64,000 nt of DNA from Podospora pseudocomata (lineage: Eukaryota > Ascomycota > Sordariomycetes > Sordariales > Podosporaceae), in NCBI RefSeq assembly GCF_035222375.1, contig NC_085888.1, positions 3,286,001 to 3,350,000 on the forward strand. Direction: 5' to 3'. Position 1 is the first letter of the stretch. Each line of letters starts with the position of its first letter. Below, one piece after another: positions 46,697-57,873 of the stretch. The position numbers and the translations under genes are program-made. The notes below the pieces were generated by a model. That model saw only the letters and a list, made by a program, of their open reading frames with translations, was not told where the DNA came from and did no database searches.

Positions 46697-48164
46697 ATGA
46701 CGCTCAAAGGTGACGCCGTGTGGGCGTTGGGGGTGATGTGGTTTTTGTGTACCCTGGTGTTCTTGCTGATGTGCCTCCGACTGTACACCCGCATCGTCTG
46801 CTTGTCGTCTTATGGACTTGACGACCACATCTACATTGTGGCCTTTGTAAGTGGACTTTCTGATCGTGTGGAATGATAGACATAGACTAACAACACCACT
46901 ACTTAGATCTTTCTCCTCATCTTCACCATCTTTACCCACCTCTCGGGAACCGTGGGCTTTGGGCAGACGATGGAGGAAATCGGCGACATGGAACTAGTAG
47001 TGAAAGCCACTTTGTACGAGTGTATCGGTCAAGGCTTTGCCATCGTCGGTATGGCCATCGCCAAGGCGTCTCTGGGTACTTTCTTGCTCCGTCTCGTCAC
47101 TGTGAGGTGGCACAGAATCGCCATTTGGTCGGCCCTGGGGCTCGTGAGCGGCGCCTCCATTGCCCAAGTTCTGTGCTTCTGGCTCTCATGCGTTCCCGTC
47201 AACTACGTATACGACCGCCGCATCGAGGGGGGCTATTGCCCCATCGACACAAGGCCGACTTCTTATCTTCTCTGCAGTATGTCTTGACCACTTGAACTGA
47301 TGTAGTGGAGCAAAATGTTGACCTGTGCACCTACCTTTAGCTTCCACCATCGTCGTCGACTTCTTTTTCGCTCTCTTTCCCTGGTTAATCGTCATGCCCT
47401 TACAAATGCCCAAACGCGAAAAGTTCACCATCGCCGGTAGCATGAGTCTCGGCTTGATGTAAGTTCACCCCTCACCCAGAGCACCTGGCTCGGAGTCCTC
47501 TGACCTTTCTGTTCCCAGTGCTGCCGCAGCTGGCATCGTTCGCACCTTCGAAGTCGAAGGCCTCTACACAGCCTCGTACCTCAAGGACTCCGTCGGTCTC
47601 ATCGTCTGGTCCTCCGCCGAGATGGCCATCACCCTCATCTGCATCGGCATTCCCGTCTGTCGTCCCCTCTACAAGCGCGCCTTCCGACGTCTCCTCGGCG
47701 AGAGCACCAGCGGCTACCACAAGCAATCCGGCGGCAAGGACGGTCAAGGGTCCTCTCACGCTCTGCAAACCATCGGCGGTGGCGTTCTGGGCTCCGACGG
47801 CAAACCGATCTCAAAGAAGCTTGCGCAATCGCAGCAGGTATCTGCCAATAAGGATGGTCGCACCACGGTTACAGGGCAGAATGAGAGCACAGATGATATC
47901 AGCTTTACGGATGTCAAGTTGGGCGTTGATGGGCCATTTACACGGACGACGGTGGGGAGGGGGTGCGACGGGAGTGTAGGCAACGGGAACAGCTCTGATG
48001 AGGAGATCCTCAATGAGTACAGGCGGAGTCAGATGGACGACCACAACAGGCGCGTGGTGAGGGTGGATGTTGAGACGGGAAGGGTGCAACATGGGGAGCA
48101 CAGTCAGGCGCACAATCACAACGGTATCATGATTACAGAAACCTACCGAGTGGAAAGGTCCTGA
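46697..48164 (+). CDS. Seven-TM rhodopsin-like (SAT4/PTH11-type) membrane protein
   Basis: Four exons (46697-46846, 46907-47276, 47341-47458, 47519-48164) with introns of 60, 64 and 60 bases give 427 residues. Helices include ALGVMWFLCTLVFLLMCLRLY, IFLLIFTIFTHL, FAIVGMAIAKASLGTFLLRL, IAIWSALGLVSGASIAQVL, TIVVDFFFALFPWLIVMPLQM and LIVWSSAEMAITLICIGIPV. The YTR, WLSCVP and GYCP landmarks match the fungal rhodopsin-like family related to PTH11. There is no extracellular CFEM domain. The Ser/Gly/Asp-rich C-terminal tail of about 160 residues is cytosolic and could couple to signalling. Ligand and partner are unknown. The GTG three bases upstream is not needed; the ATG was chosen. Confidence 0.88.
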
Positions 48165-49770
48165 TTGGAGATGAAAATGTCAGGGGAGAGAGAAGCACGG
48201 TCGTGGGTTGACGTGTGAGGCAGTCCGTCAACCTGCAGTGGGATGGCACAGGGAAAAAGGGCATGGGATATTCGGTCGTTACTTGAGGCATTATAGAGAG
48301 TTTGGAGTTTGGTAATATCGGGTACATGATACATACCTCACCTGCATGGCTCTGGGGTTGTATGATCTAAACACACACGTAAACAGTACATATGGGAGAC
48401 GCACCATTCCTCTCGTTGTCTCTTCCGTCTTCCTGATGCTTGTGGAAGGGTCCTCCAACACCGTATTTGTCGTAGCCCTAGGTACGAGAATGGGGCGGTT
48501 GTGCCTGCATTTGACTTGCTACAGAATCCTCAAGTGAACAAGAACGCTCCTTTTTGGAGTCAATAATTCAATTTCTCGATTCACCTGGACTTCCAACATT
48601 ATAAAAAGCACGCCGTCCCTTTCTAATCCATCCTCACGGGCGTCACGAACCAGAAAACCGCCACACTCATCCTCATGTCAATCCCATCACACGAGCAACC
48701 ATCACGACTCAAAACACAAGTTGAACTCCCCCCTCAACACTCACTTTACCACTGTTTACTCGACAACATGGCGATACTTGACCTCATTTGCCTCTTGGTA
48801 TTTTACGCATCTTTTGTATGGGTCATCGTCTACATTCTCCGCCAAGCCATAAGTCCGAAGTAGCTCACGATCGGGAACCGAAGAGATTCAGAAGGTTACG
48901 CCGAATGGGCTGCCAAACGTGAGCAAAGAATTCACGCATAACTGCCCGGTTGAGCCATGTCCTAACGTGAGCGCAGAAAGAAAATAAATATTCGAGGGAT
49001 CGATGGAGTGACTGGATGGTCGCAGAGGTATTCATGGACCGATGAGGAGAACGGAGAGATCCTCACATAACAATTTCGTGGGATGATGAGTTCTAAGCAT
49101 CCGCAGCAAGCTTGCTGGGTGATCGGGCACCTTTTTCTTGACAAACGGAAGACAGCAAATACCAAGGACAACCTTTGTGAGACATAAGCCTATCGTCAGC
49201 AGACCAAATCGGGTACGAGTAGCCTTCATTTCGACATGATCCCCCTTGTCATACTTGCACCCCTCGGATGGTTGACTGCCGTTGCCATCGAGTACTCTTT
49301 TTCGGACCTTCCGTAAGGTTCATTAGCAAGAGAGACGGGTTAACTGCATGGCCCAAGCATCTGAAGTAAGAGGTGAGCGCGCTACAGAGTACGTAGAGCC
49401 TGAAGTAACCATCATAGAGTTGGACTTTTTGTAAGTGGAATGATTGATGCTCGGGGCAGCACGGATAAAGTCTCCTTGTATGATCAAACACTTTCTGATT
49501 CGAATCAAGAAACAAGTCATGCTGTATAGGTACTTTCTTGGTGCATATCTGTGAGGTTGTGCATAGTCGTGAAGCTATGCATATCTATGAGCTTATGCGC
49601 ATCTTGTGTATGGTGTGCACTACTATGTGGTGACATAAATAGATGCTGTCGAATTACATACTGTCATAACTTTGTGTATACGCTGCTGCATAAAACTTAT
49701 GAATATCATCCACCACCTTTTCTTTTGCCCAACCATTCTCTCTTGTCCTTGCGTAAGACTAACCCGTCTC
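48165..49770. other. Gene-poor interval
   Basis: A 62-residue open frame at 48675-48863 (plus) has one hydrophobic helix (ILDLICLLVFYASFVWVIVYIL) but no family support; a membrane micropeptide is possible. Otherwise no gene is seen. Confidence 0.35.
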
Positions 49771-50958
49771 TCATTCGATTGTAATGCGCTCATACCCTTG
49801 ACCTCGAGATCTCTCTCGTGAGTTACCGGTCTCGACGGGAGCAGCACCCTTCCCCCGTCTCAGAAACCTCAGTACGCGAGATGCTTCTTCATCAGTCCTT
49901 GGGTCGGTCCACATGCGGCGTTTGCGACTCTTGCTTCTGTCGGTGGGTGTTTCCTGCATAACCCCGGAAACCTCATCCGCAGCGATTGTCTTTCCATTTA
50001 CCTTGCTTTTGTTTTCCGTAGTTTTTGAGGCACCGACCACTGTGTCCTGGTCAGAGTCATACTCCGGCCGGCCGCTGTTGTCAAACATATCTTCTAGGTT
50101 CTTCCCGCTAGGTTTATGTCGAGATGGCAGCGGTGTCGGCATCGACTCTTCAGCCATGGCTTCGAGGTCACTGGCAGGCATCACGCGCGGCTGGTCTTGT
50201 CTCTCAGCACCCCCACCAATCCGGAGCGCAGACACCGTTTGAACCATCTTATCCACCAAACTCTTCACGTCCATCGCCCCCAGCGTCTTCCCCTCCCCCT
50301 CCCCAGCCTCCCCCCGTTTTTTCACCCCCATATCCCTCCCCTTCACCGTCCCCGTCGACCCCACAGATGGACTCCTCCCCCTCCCCGTAGAGTCAAAGCT
50401 CCTCACACTCCCCGCCGGACTCACCCCCCTCCCCCGTCTACTTCTGCTCCTCTTCCTCCCCTCCCTCTCCTCCTCCCTACTCCTCCACCCATATCGACTC
50501 CTCCTCACAGTCCTGACCCCCGCAAACTCCATATTCTCCTCACATCCCCCGCTGATACAAGCATCACACAGCCGCGAGGAAATAAACGCCTCCCTTTCAT
50601 ACGTCACTTGGTGGCCAGCAGGGCACAGCCCGCCCATGTCGAGCACATCGCCGGGGTTGAAGCCTCCGGAGTGGAGGTAGTCGTCGCAGAACTTGTAGGC
50701 GGCGCAGTGCTGGCTGTAGACGATGCTGTGGGAGCTTTTGGACAGGTGGGCTTTCAGAGGGTTGGTGGTGGGGCGGCGGGTGAAGGTGTAGTTGAAGTCG
50801 GGGGGGTGGATGTCGAATTGGAGGTAGAAGGAGGTTGAAGGGGCGTGGAAGATGCAGGGGCACCTGGGGAGGAAGTCAGCGGGCGATGGGGAGGAGAAGG
50901 AGAGTAAGTGGGGTGGGTGGCATCCATACCAAAAGTCGTAGATGGTTCCTTCACACAT
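49771..50958 (-). CDS. Arg/Ser-rich protein of unknown function with Cys-rich N-terminus
   Basis: Single exon of 395 residues from MCEGTIYDFWYGC. The N-terminal 150 residues hold spaced Cys pairs (CEGT, GCHPP, RCPCIF, QHCAAYKFCDDYL, GLCPAGH, RLCDACISGGC) of a kind that could bind zinc. The remainder is disordered and basic: GRKRSRSRRGRG, then long Ser/Lys/Glu stretches and KSRKRRMW. This suggests a nuclear or RNA-associated protein. An upstream in-frame ATG at 51063 would add 35 residues with no family character. MCEGTIY-type starts occur in other fungal hypothetical proteins, by recollection. No function is assigned. Confidence 0.65.
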   Translation of the reverse strand: MCEGTIYDFWYGCHPPHLLSFSSPSPADFLPRCPCIFHAPSTSFYLQFDIHPPDFNYTFTRRPTTNPLKAHLSKSSHSIVYSQHCAAYKFCDDYLHSGGFNPGDVLDMGGLCPAGHQVTYEREAFISSRLCDACISGGCEENMEFAGVRTVRRSRYGWRSREEEREGRKRSRSRRGRGVSPAGSVRSFDSTGRGRSPSVGSTGTVKGRDMGVKKRGEAGEGEGKTLGAMDVKSLVDKMVQTVSALRIGGGAERQDQPRVMPASDLEAMAEESMPTPLPSRHKPSGKNLEDMFDNSGRPEYDSDQDTVVGASKTTENKSKVNGKTIAADEVSGVMQETPTDRSKSRKRRMWTDPRTDEEASRVLRFLRRGKGAAPVETGNSRERSRGQGYERITIE

Positions 50959-52002
50959 TTTGAGGGTAGTTGTGATGAGTGGGTGATGGACGTCTCTAAG
51001 GAAATGGGAGTCGCTCGTGATGTGAATGGAAGGGTCGAAAAGGGTCGAGGATACCGGCCACAACGTGAAGAGGTCGAGTGCAACCCGATTGTTGAAGGTC
51101 TAGAAGGTAAAGTGCCTAATTTTTGCGGCTCGTAAAGCATCAACGTTGGGACTGAGGATGTTGTTGAAGCTGTGAGATCCATCTGAGCGGCTTCAGGATG
51201 TGCGTAGAAGAAAAAAAGTCGCGGAAAGTCGCCATTCAAGTAAGATGTTGAGATTGTTGGTCGAAAGTTGCTGTTGACCAGAAGTGCGAGCGGTAGGCTT
51301 TTCGCGTCGTTCGATTCCAGTCGCCAAAGCATCTGCGACGAAGGCACCCGACGCTCTGCAGCTCAATGCCTGACGCGAAGGCCAACTTGAGCAACTGATT
51401 CCAATGTCGCTAGGCCAAGTGACGCGGAGTCTCTCCTGCGTAGGTCATCATGGCAGCGCGCGCGTCACAGGTGAATTCACTGTTTTCGCCAGGTTCTGAC
51501 AAATAAGGCAGCAATTGGATTAATTGGGGCTTTGCAATGCGACTTGAGTACTGCTTGTCCAAGAAGTGAAAACTCTGTCTTGATTTCTCCTGGATGCAGG
51601 GTCTGTGATATCTGAGTTCGATGGTATGCTTTCAAATTGCGTTGAATTCACAGCCCTATGGGGATATGGCTGGCATGGGAGGCGTGGGAGGCGTGGGAGG
51701 CGTGGGAGGCGTGGGAGGCTTTTGTAGAACGCCATGTGGCCAGGCCCTTGTAATCTTTTCCTGGACTCTAGTACGGTGTTCATGGTTTGATCAATACCTA
51801 TCCACAAACCTCAGCAACGCAGTGAGTCACACGATGATTCTCCTGCTGTTCAAACAAGATGGGGACAGTCTTGGTTGTACACACACACAATACGCTTTCA
51901 CGATAGCAGTACGGAGCTGGAAACTTTACTTCATCATATCATTATTGATTGTCTGATAAAAGCTAAGCGAAATGCAGTACCCATGTGCCCAAACTCAACC
52001 CT
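50959..52002. other. Intergenic region with minisatellite
   Basis: Promoter of the Arg/Ser-rich protein gene and 3' flank of the TauD gene. It contains the 9-base minisatellite listed separately. No gene is seen. Confidence 0.4.
51672..51719. repeat. GGCGTGGGA minisatellite
   Basis: Five consecutive 9-base units of GGCGTGGGA (the first GGCATGGGA) plus a partial sixth, visible directly. Confidence 0.95.
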
Positions 52003-53309
52003 CTACTTCCTGAGAGCCTCCCTCCTGCTAGTGCTCTGAGGGTCGTAGTAAGGCTTCTCACCCAGACTGACAGCTCTGCTCCCCTTGCGCTCGCCCAGCC
52101 CGTCCTCAAAAACATAATCGGGGGTGGCCGCGTGGTAAACACTCCTGTTGTCCCAAATGGCAACATCATTCACATCCTTCCACTTGAAGCGGACTTGCAA
52201 ATCATGGTTTTCGACAATGAGCTGGACGAACCAGTCAAGGAAGTGCTTGCTCTCCTCATCAGAGAGGCCATGGATGCGCTTGACGTGGTGTCCGACAGCA
52301 AAGACTGACTTCCAGCCGGTGACTGGGTTGGTGCGGATCACGGGGTGGATGGCCTCGAGGACATCGCCGACATTCTCGGGGGCGCCACGCTCGCCGGAGT
52401 AGATGCTGAAGCCGTTTCGCTTGGCGGCATCGGTGAAGAGTGGCTGGGCATAGTAGGCTGTGAGGGTATCGAGGAAGCCGCGGAGCTTAGGGGAGATTCT
52501 GTCGTAGAGCTCATAGCCAGAGGCCCAGAGGGTGTCTGTATTCATCCAGTCAGCGACATCTCTTGTGGCATCTATGCAGTCCAGAGGTTTGCTTACCACC
52601 ACCGGTCTTGGGCAGCTGTGTCAGCTTGAGAAGAGCATAATCGCTGGGAATAGGTTCGAAGGTGATATCCGAGTGCCACTGGCCTTTTCCGGACTGGCGA
52701 TGTCTGCCACCGTTCCATGCGCTGGCGAAGCGATCGGCGTAGAGCTTCTTGGCTTGCTCTGAGGAGATGACGCTGATCTCGTCGTCCTTGCCACCATGCT
52801 CACGCGCAGCGTTGCTGATGGGATGGATGTGAAGACCGGAAGTCTCTGGCTTTCCAGAAAGCTGGCCGAGACGCTGGACCAACTCCTTTTGAAGATCGTC
52901 AGTCAAGCCCTCCTGTTTCCGAAAGAAGACAACACCACGTCGAGAGACTAATCTGGGTCAGCAACATGTTTCTCATCGGAGTCTCATGGATACGATACTC
53001 ACTGGTAATGGCAAGATCACGAAGCAGCTCATCCGAGTTTGGAGCACGGAGGAGCTTGACGAGGTCGACGTTGGAATATTCCCTTCCGATCACAGGGGTA
53101 ACATCGAAGGAGTCAAAGACCTCAAGGGCGCCACTGAGCTTCAGAGGCTCCTTGTGGTACGTGTAGAGCTCTGGGAGTTCTTCCTCTTGAACTTGGACAC
53201 CCTTGTCCTCGACAACCTCTGGCACTTGCTCCTTATTCTGGACTGGAATGACCTTCTCCTTGATCTCTTCCACAGTTTGTTGGACTGTATCGACTGCCGA
53301 GGGAGACAT
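52003..53309 (-). CDS. TauD/TfdA-type Fe(II)/2-oxoglutarate dioxygenase
   Basis: Three exons (53309-53003, 52947-52597, 52535-52003) with introns of 55 and 61 bases give 396 residues. The jelly-roll family landmarks are present: ISRRGVVFFRKQ (junction of exons 1 and 2), GQWHSDITFE with iron ligands H194 and D196, the distal iron histidine H354 in NRSVYHAAT and the 2-oxoglutarate-binding arginine R373 in GSRAVSL. All three metal ligands and the arginine are intact, so activity is plausible. TauD relatives in fungi cleave taurine or other sulfonates to release sulfite, or use other small acids. ATG 53309 was preferred over 53432 because the upstream stretch is low-complexity. Likely cytosolic sulfur scavenging. 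Confidence 0.93.
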
Positions 53310-56300
53310 GATGAAGTGCGAGGTGCGTGGAGATTGATCAAGTTGAAACTTTGTGATGTGAAGCTTTGGGTTTGTTGGTGGATGGCAATCAGACGGATTA
53401 TCTGCTGTCTTTATAGACGGACAGCATCCCATGGCCTCGAATACATCATAATGGCGTCAAAGAGACTCTTCTTCACGAGCCATCTTTATCTCCGAGATGG
53501 CACACTCGCAGAGCACGCCAGCCTGCGATATCACTCTGAAGATGTCCCTCTATCTGACATGGACCAATCGCATGTTAAGAAGGGCCTCGCCCACCACTTC
53601 CTGACTGTATTCCTGGCTCTTAGTGGTCAAGCTCCCCAAAAATGCATGGTGTAAAACGCTTGCTCTCTGACGTGCGGCGGAGTATGCTGGCACGGCGGCG
53701 ACATGGTAATCGTGTGCGAATTTCCGTGCTGCTGGGACCGTACTGCGTATAATCCGTAGCATCAAGGCGTGCTTCCCCCCCCCCGTCCGTCTACCTTATA
53801 TCGGCAGCATTGTTAGGGTTTGCCGAGGTGCCAATTGGCTGAACGTTGACTTTGGAGGTGTTGCGCAATGCTTGGAAATGATGGCGTCGTCCGGGCATGC
53901 TGCCAAGGCTGTTAACTCCGTCGCCTTCCCCAACTGCCGGAGTCGTTTTGTTGAACAAAGATGGCAACAGGCGGGCCGTGGTCGGTCCCGACTATGCGGG
54001 CGGCATGTTTTCGGTACTCAGCGGGCGGGTCTGGTCGATTACGGCAACGACGACGGGGCGCAGAGGCTCGAATCTGCCGCTCGGCAATAAAAGCTTTCGA
54101 GACGGCATCGAAAGACTTTGTTGCCAGCCATGTTCAGCCGTCTTGTAAGAGGGCGAGATAGGTCGAGGGTCTGGCGGATAGGAATGCTTCAAAGTCCAAT
54201 GCTGGACCATAATCTCAGCGTCAGTCCATTAGAGTGGAAAGTCGGTGGTCTGCAGCTTGAGACTTACCAGCAATCATCAAGACTTCACAGAAACATAAAA
54301 TTGGCCCTTCACCTCTCGGGATTGAGAAAACAGCTTGCCGGAATTGCTGCCTGGCTCTTGACAACTGAGGAATGAACACCCCACCTATTCTGCCTTTTCA
54401 TCAGCCTGACAGCCATTCAGCCCGACACTCTCTGATCTAGGTAGGTATTTCCAATGTCCCCAAGACGGATGGATCGGCAGTATGCACTCGATAAATGAAT
54501 TGATCTCTGACAGCTGCGCCATCCCCCACAGCTGCATCTTCCCCACCGAGCCCCCCTCGAACACTGCTAGCTCGTCCCGCTCCACCACCACGCAGTGATG
54601 CCAAGGATCATCACACAAACAACGCGGCATCAGTCCTCGCCAACCGATAAGTATACCGTCATGGTCATTCTCCCACGTAAGATTTACAAACCTTAAAAGA
54701 CCACCTGGTTCTTCTAGATTGGTTTACCCCAGACTGGCAACAGACCGTGTAGATCAAAAACCACCATATTTTTAGCACAGACATCTCCTGATTTTCATCA
54801 ACAACCACCCGCGCCGCAAAGCGTCGTGTAACTTACAGAAACGGGCCACGAGAGGCAACTGCTCACGCGAGACATTCCTCGTCCAAGCCCGCGCCGCAAC
54901 GAGGTCTCGAGTCTCTTGACCATCAAGACCATCAACTACCCCGTTTCAACGACATTGATATGTACACTGCAGCGATCCTAGACCAAGGGTCAAAGTTGCA
55001 GCAAATGTCACGCTCCTTTGCCGGCGGCACCTTAGATCCACTTGCCATGTCCTTTTTCTGACCGTCTCGTCGCAGTGAAACAAAGCACTGAGCCTCATCA
55101 CCGCTCCCGTGGACGCGTACAAGACGGGCCTGGAAAACGGTTTGGGGCTTGTCGGTAATAAAACGACCACTCTCCGCTTCGACTTGCCTCGTCGGCTCCA
55201 GCTCCCCCTCGCTATATGCGCCGCAATTGGTGGGCTCGGGCCGCCAACGTCAACCTCTGGTGGATCCCAGGAACAAGCCGAAAGCAAGTCTCCTGTTGGC
55301 GCTGCCTCTTTTTGGCTGGTGTTATCAGAAGTGCTGGACGCTAAACAGTCGGCTGGCACCTCCTCAAACACCCAGATCTTCACCAAAGTCACCGGCCAAT
55401 ATTCCACACTGCTCCTATTCATCTCTTGCTCCTTTTCCCAAGAGGCGACCGATTGCCAGCAGATTTGATTTGTTGATGGTTGATGTCGGTGACGGACTGG
55501 GAACCCATGATGGTTGGCCCGCGGACATTTGCTGCCGGCAACCAACCCCCGGTCGATTCTGCAACCCCACGGGGATTTTCTGTTTCACATTACAAAATGC
55601 CCCCACGAACAAGCAATTCTGCCGAGGAAAATCCAGATACGTTTTGAGCTTGATGCTGTTTGGCAGTCGCGGCAGTCTTGGACTCTCCAATTTGCCCGTC
55701 ACCAGAGGACTGTCTTGGCGCGTCATCCCACGACCTCCCGCCGTAAGGTCTGACAGCCCCGAGCAGATGTCGGATGAACAGGCAACGATTGGAGATGAAC
55801 AGGTCTAGCCACGGCCAAGTTTCTCAAGTTTTTGGCCCCGAAATGAGTGGTGGCTGGCCAGATATTCAGGCCTGTTGTTGATCGTAGTTGATGAAGCTCG
55901 TCGGCGCGGCAAGACGCCTCATCTCTTGGCCAGTGAGGTTCCCCAGACTTGGCCTGAGCGCCAAGGGGCCAGAACCCCAAACACGCTGGCAGGGTTCTTC
56001 GTCACTGCACCTCGACCCCTTTTCTTGGCGCAAAAGGTTGTCATCCAAACGCCCCCCACATGTGTTCCGTGAGGCCCCTTCTCCCTGTCGGTTGGTAAAA
56101 CAATCATGAAGCTTCTTTGTCCCTCGACAACCGGCGATAAACGAGGCAGCAGCAACAGACGCTACCCTGTGATCCAGCTCTGCTCCGTCTGCCGCCCTGG
56201 CCCTGCTCCACCGGCGGAGGAGCACCCGGACCGACTGCCACCTCCTTTAAGACAAGGGTCTTATCATTTTTCACATCGGGGCCAAGGCTCAAACACTGGA

Positions 56301-56780
56301 GGTTGCGACTGCAGAATGATCGGCCCCTTTAACCGCATATAACGCCAACCACTTGGCAGCTACCTCGACAGAGGCAGTGAGGAAACAGAATGACACAGCA
56401 GGTTGTCTGCCCAGAGTTGGCGTTATATGCGGTTAAAGGGTCTACTACCCGCCGAGACCCCGTAACCTGGTCCCAAGAGCGAAAAATACAAAGATCCACC
56501 CCCCTCCCGCCTGGAAGCGTGGCTTGTCATCGTACGATCTACTATTCCCTTCTCTTGTCTTGTACATTTCCTGTTTTTTTTTCGTCTTTTTCTGGTTCCG
56601 CTATCGAGGTCTGCGACCCTGTTTTCTTCTCTTCACTTCTGTTGTGTAATACTTTTATACATTGTTATCCACTTTGTGTGTACCTTCTCTAGTCTTATAT
56701 TCCCTTTCTGTCCTCCTCGACCTGTCTCTTCTCTCTTCACTTTCTCCTGTGTGTCTCTCTGCCCTCACATATAATCCAAC
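53310..56780. other. Gene-poor interval with an inverted repeat
   Basis: No supportable gene. A plus-strand stretch at 53897-54060 reads oddly protein-like (GVVLLNKDGNRRAVVGPDYAGG) but has no upstream start or splice support and may be a relic. The right end holds the carbonic-anhydrase promoter, including the 24-bp inverted repeat and a CT-rich leader. Confidence 0.45.
56325..56440. repeat. Perfect 24-bp inverted repeat
   Basis: Arms at 56325-56348 and 56417-56440 are exact reverse complements over 24 bases, separated by 68 bases. It lies 340-456 bases before the carbonic-anhydrase ATG. It could be a promoter element, a cruciform or transcribed hairpin, or the end structure of a tiny foldback element; no flanking duplication was seen. 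Confidence 0.9.
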
Positions 56781-57873
56781 ATGGGCAAGCTTTCTCAAAT
56801 CCTCTTCCTTACGGCCTCGGCGGGGCGGGTCTTCGCCTCTTGCGCCTATGGAACACACCTGATGCCCAGAGCGGAGGAGGGTGAAGCTGTTCCAGTAGCT
56901 ACCTTTGGGTATACTGGCATCACTGTAAGACACTCACATTTTGGAGGCGAGGAACCTGAGCTGACACACATATCAGGGCCCTCACAACTGGGCTGCCCTT
57001 GACAGCCCCGCGAACAATGTCTGTGCCACGGGCACCACACAATCGCCTATCGACATGGTGGACAGCGTCTTTGAGTTGATCGATGCTTCAGCCCTCTCAA
57101 TAGAAGTCAACGACATGCCAGAGGGTGCCGACTTTGAGAACCTCGGGTCTACAGTCGAGGTCATCACCCAGGGTGGCACACTCTCTTTCGACAACAAGAC
57201 CTTTGAGCTGCAGCAATTCCACTTCCATCTTCCCAGCGAGCATCTGGACAACGGCACAAGTCAAGCCAGTAAGTTTTTTTTTTCCCTTCTTTGTACCGCG
57301 CAACACCCATGTAACCGTTGCTGACATGACGCGATAGTGGAAATGCACATGGTCTGGCAATCCGCCGAGGGAGAGATCGCCGTCGTTGGCGCCTACATCA
57401 ACATCGCTACCGGGGCGGTCGCCTCGGCCTCGGTCAAGCGGGGCCTCAACACCCGCAGCCGCCTCTTCCAGAGACAAGCCGAAGCCAACGAGACTGCCCC
57501 CGTCGCCGGCACCGATGCCCCTACCGTCCTCCTCGAGACCATCTTCAGCGTCGTCGACCAGATCTCCACCCCCGGCACCAAGGTCAAGACTCCCCCTCTC
57601 GTCATGTCCGAGGTGGTTGACCTCCTCAAGGCCGGCCAGTTCCAGGCTTACAGCGGTTCCCTCACCACCCCTCCGTGCAGCGAGGGCGTCAACTGGAGGG
57701 TGTCCACCTCCAAGCTGAGCATCTCGCCTTCCTCCTTCATCAAGGCTCGGGACGTCATCGGGTTCAACTCGCGCTTCCCTCAGAACACGCCCGGCCAGCC
57801 GAACATCCTCATGATCTCTGCTTTGGGGGCCGCCGCCGCCGCGGTCTCGGCTGTCGGTGCGGGTGCTGCTTAA
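56781..57873 (+). CDS. Secreted alpha-class carbonic anhydrase
   Basis: Exons 56781-56924, 56977-57268 and 57338-57873 (introns 52 and 69 bases) give 323 residues. After the signal peptide (MGKLSQILFLTASAGRVFAS) comes the alpha-CA opening GPHNWAALDSP, created by the first splice, with QSPIDMV next. The three zinc histidines are H130 and H132 (FHFHLPSEHL) and H149 (EMHMVW, joined by the second splice). The late landmark is YSGSLTTPPCSEGVNW. The C-terminus is hydrophobic and Ala/Gly-rich, which may be a GPI-anchor signal. It would interconvert CO2 and bicarbonate at the cell surface or periplasm. All zinc ligands are intact. Confidence 0.94.

Noticed and set aside
48675-48863. 62-residue frame with one TM helix
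   Set aside because: Too little evidence; hydrophobic short frames arise by chance.
53897-54148. Protein-like frame GVVLLNKDGNRRAVVGPDYAGG
   Set aside because: No start context or splice partner found; kept only as a possible relic in the interval note.
54946-55545. Long opposing open frames on both strands
   Set aside because: Both frames lack domains and good starts; overlap on both strands suggests base composition rather than genes.
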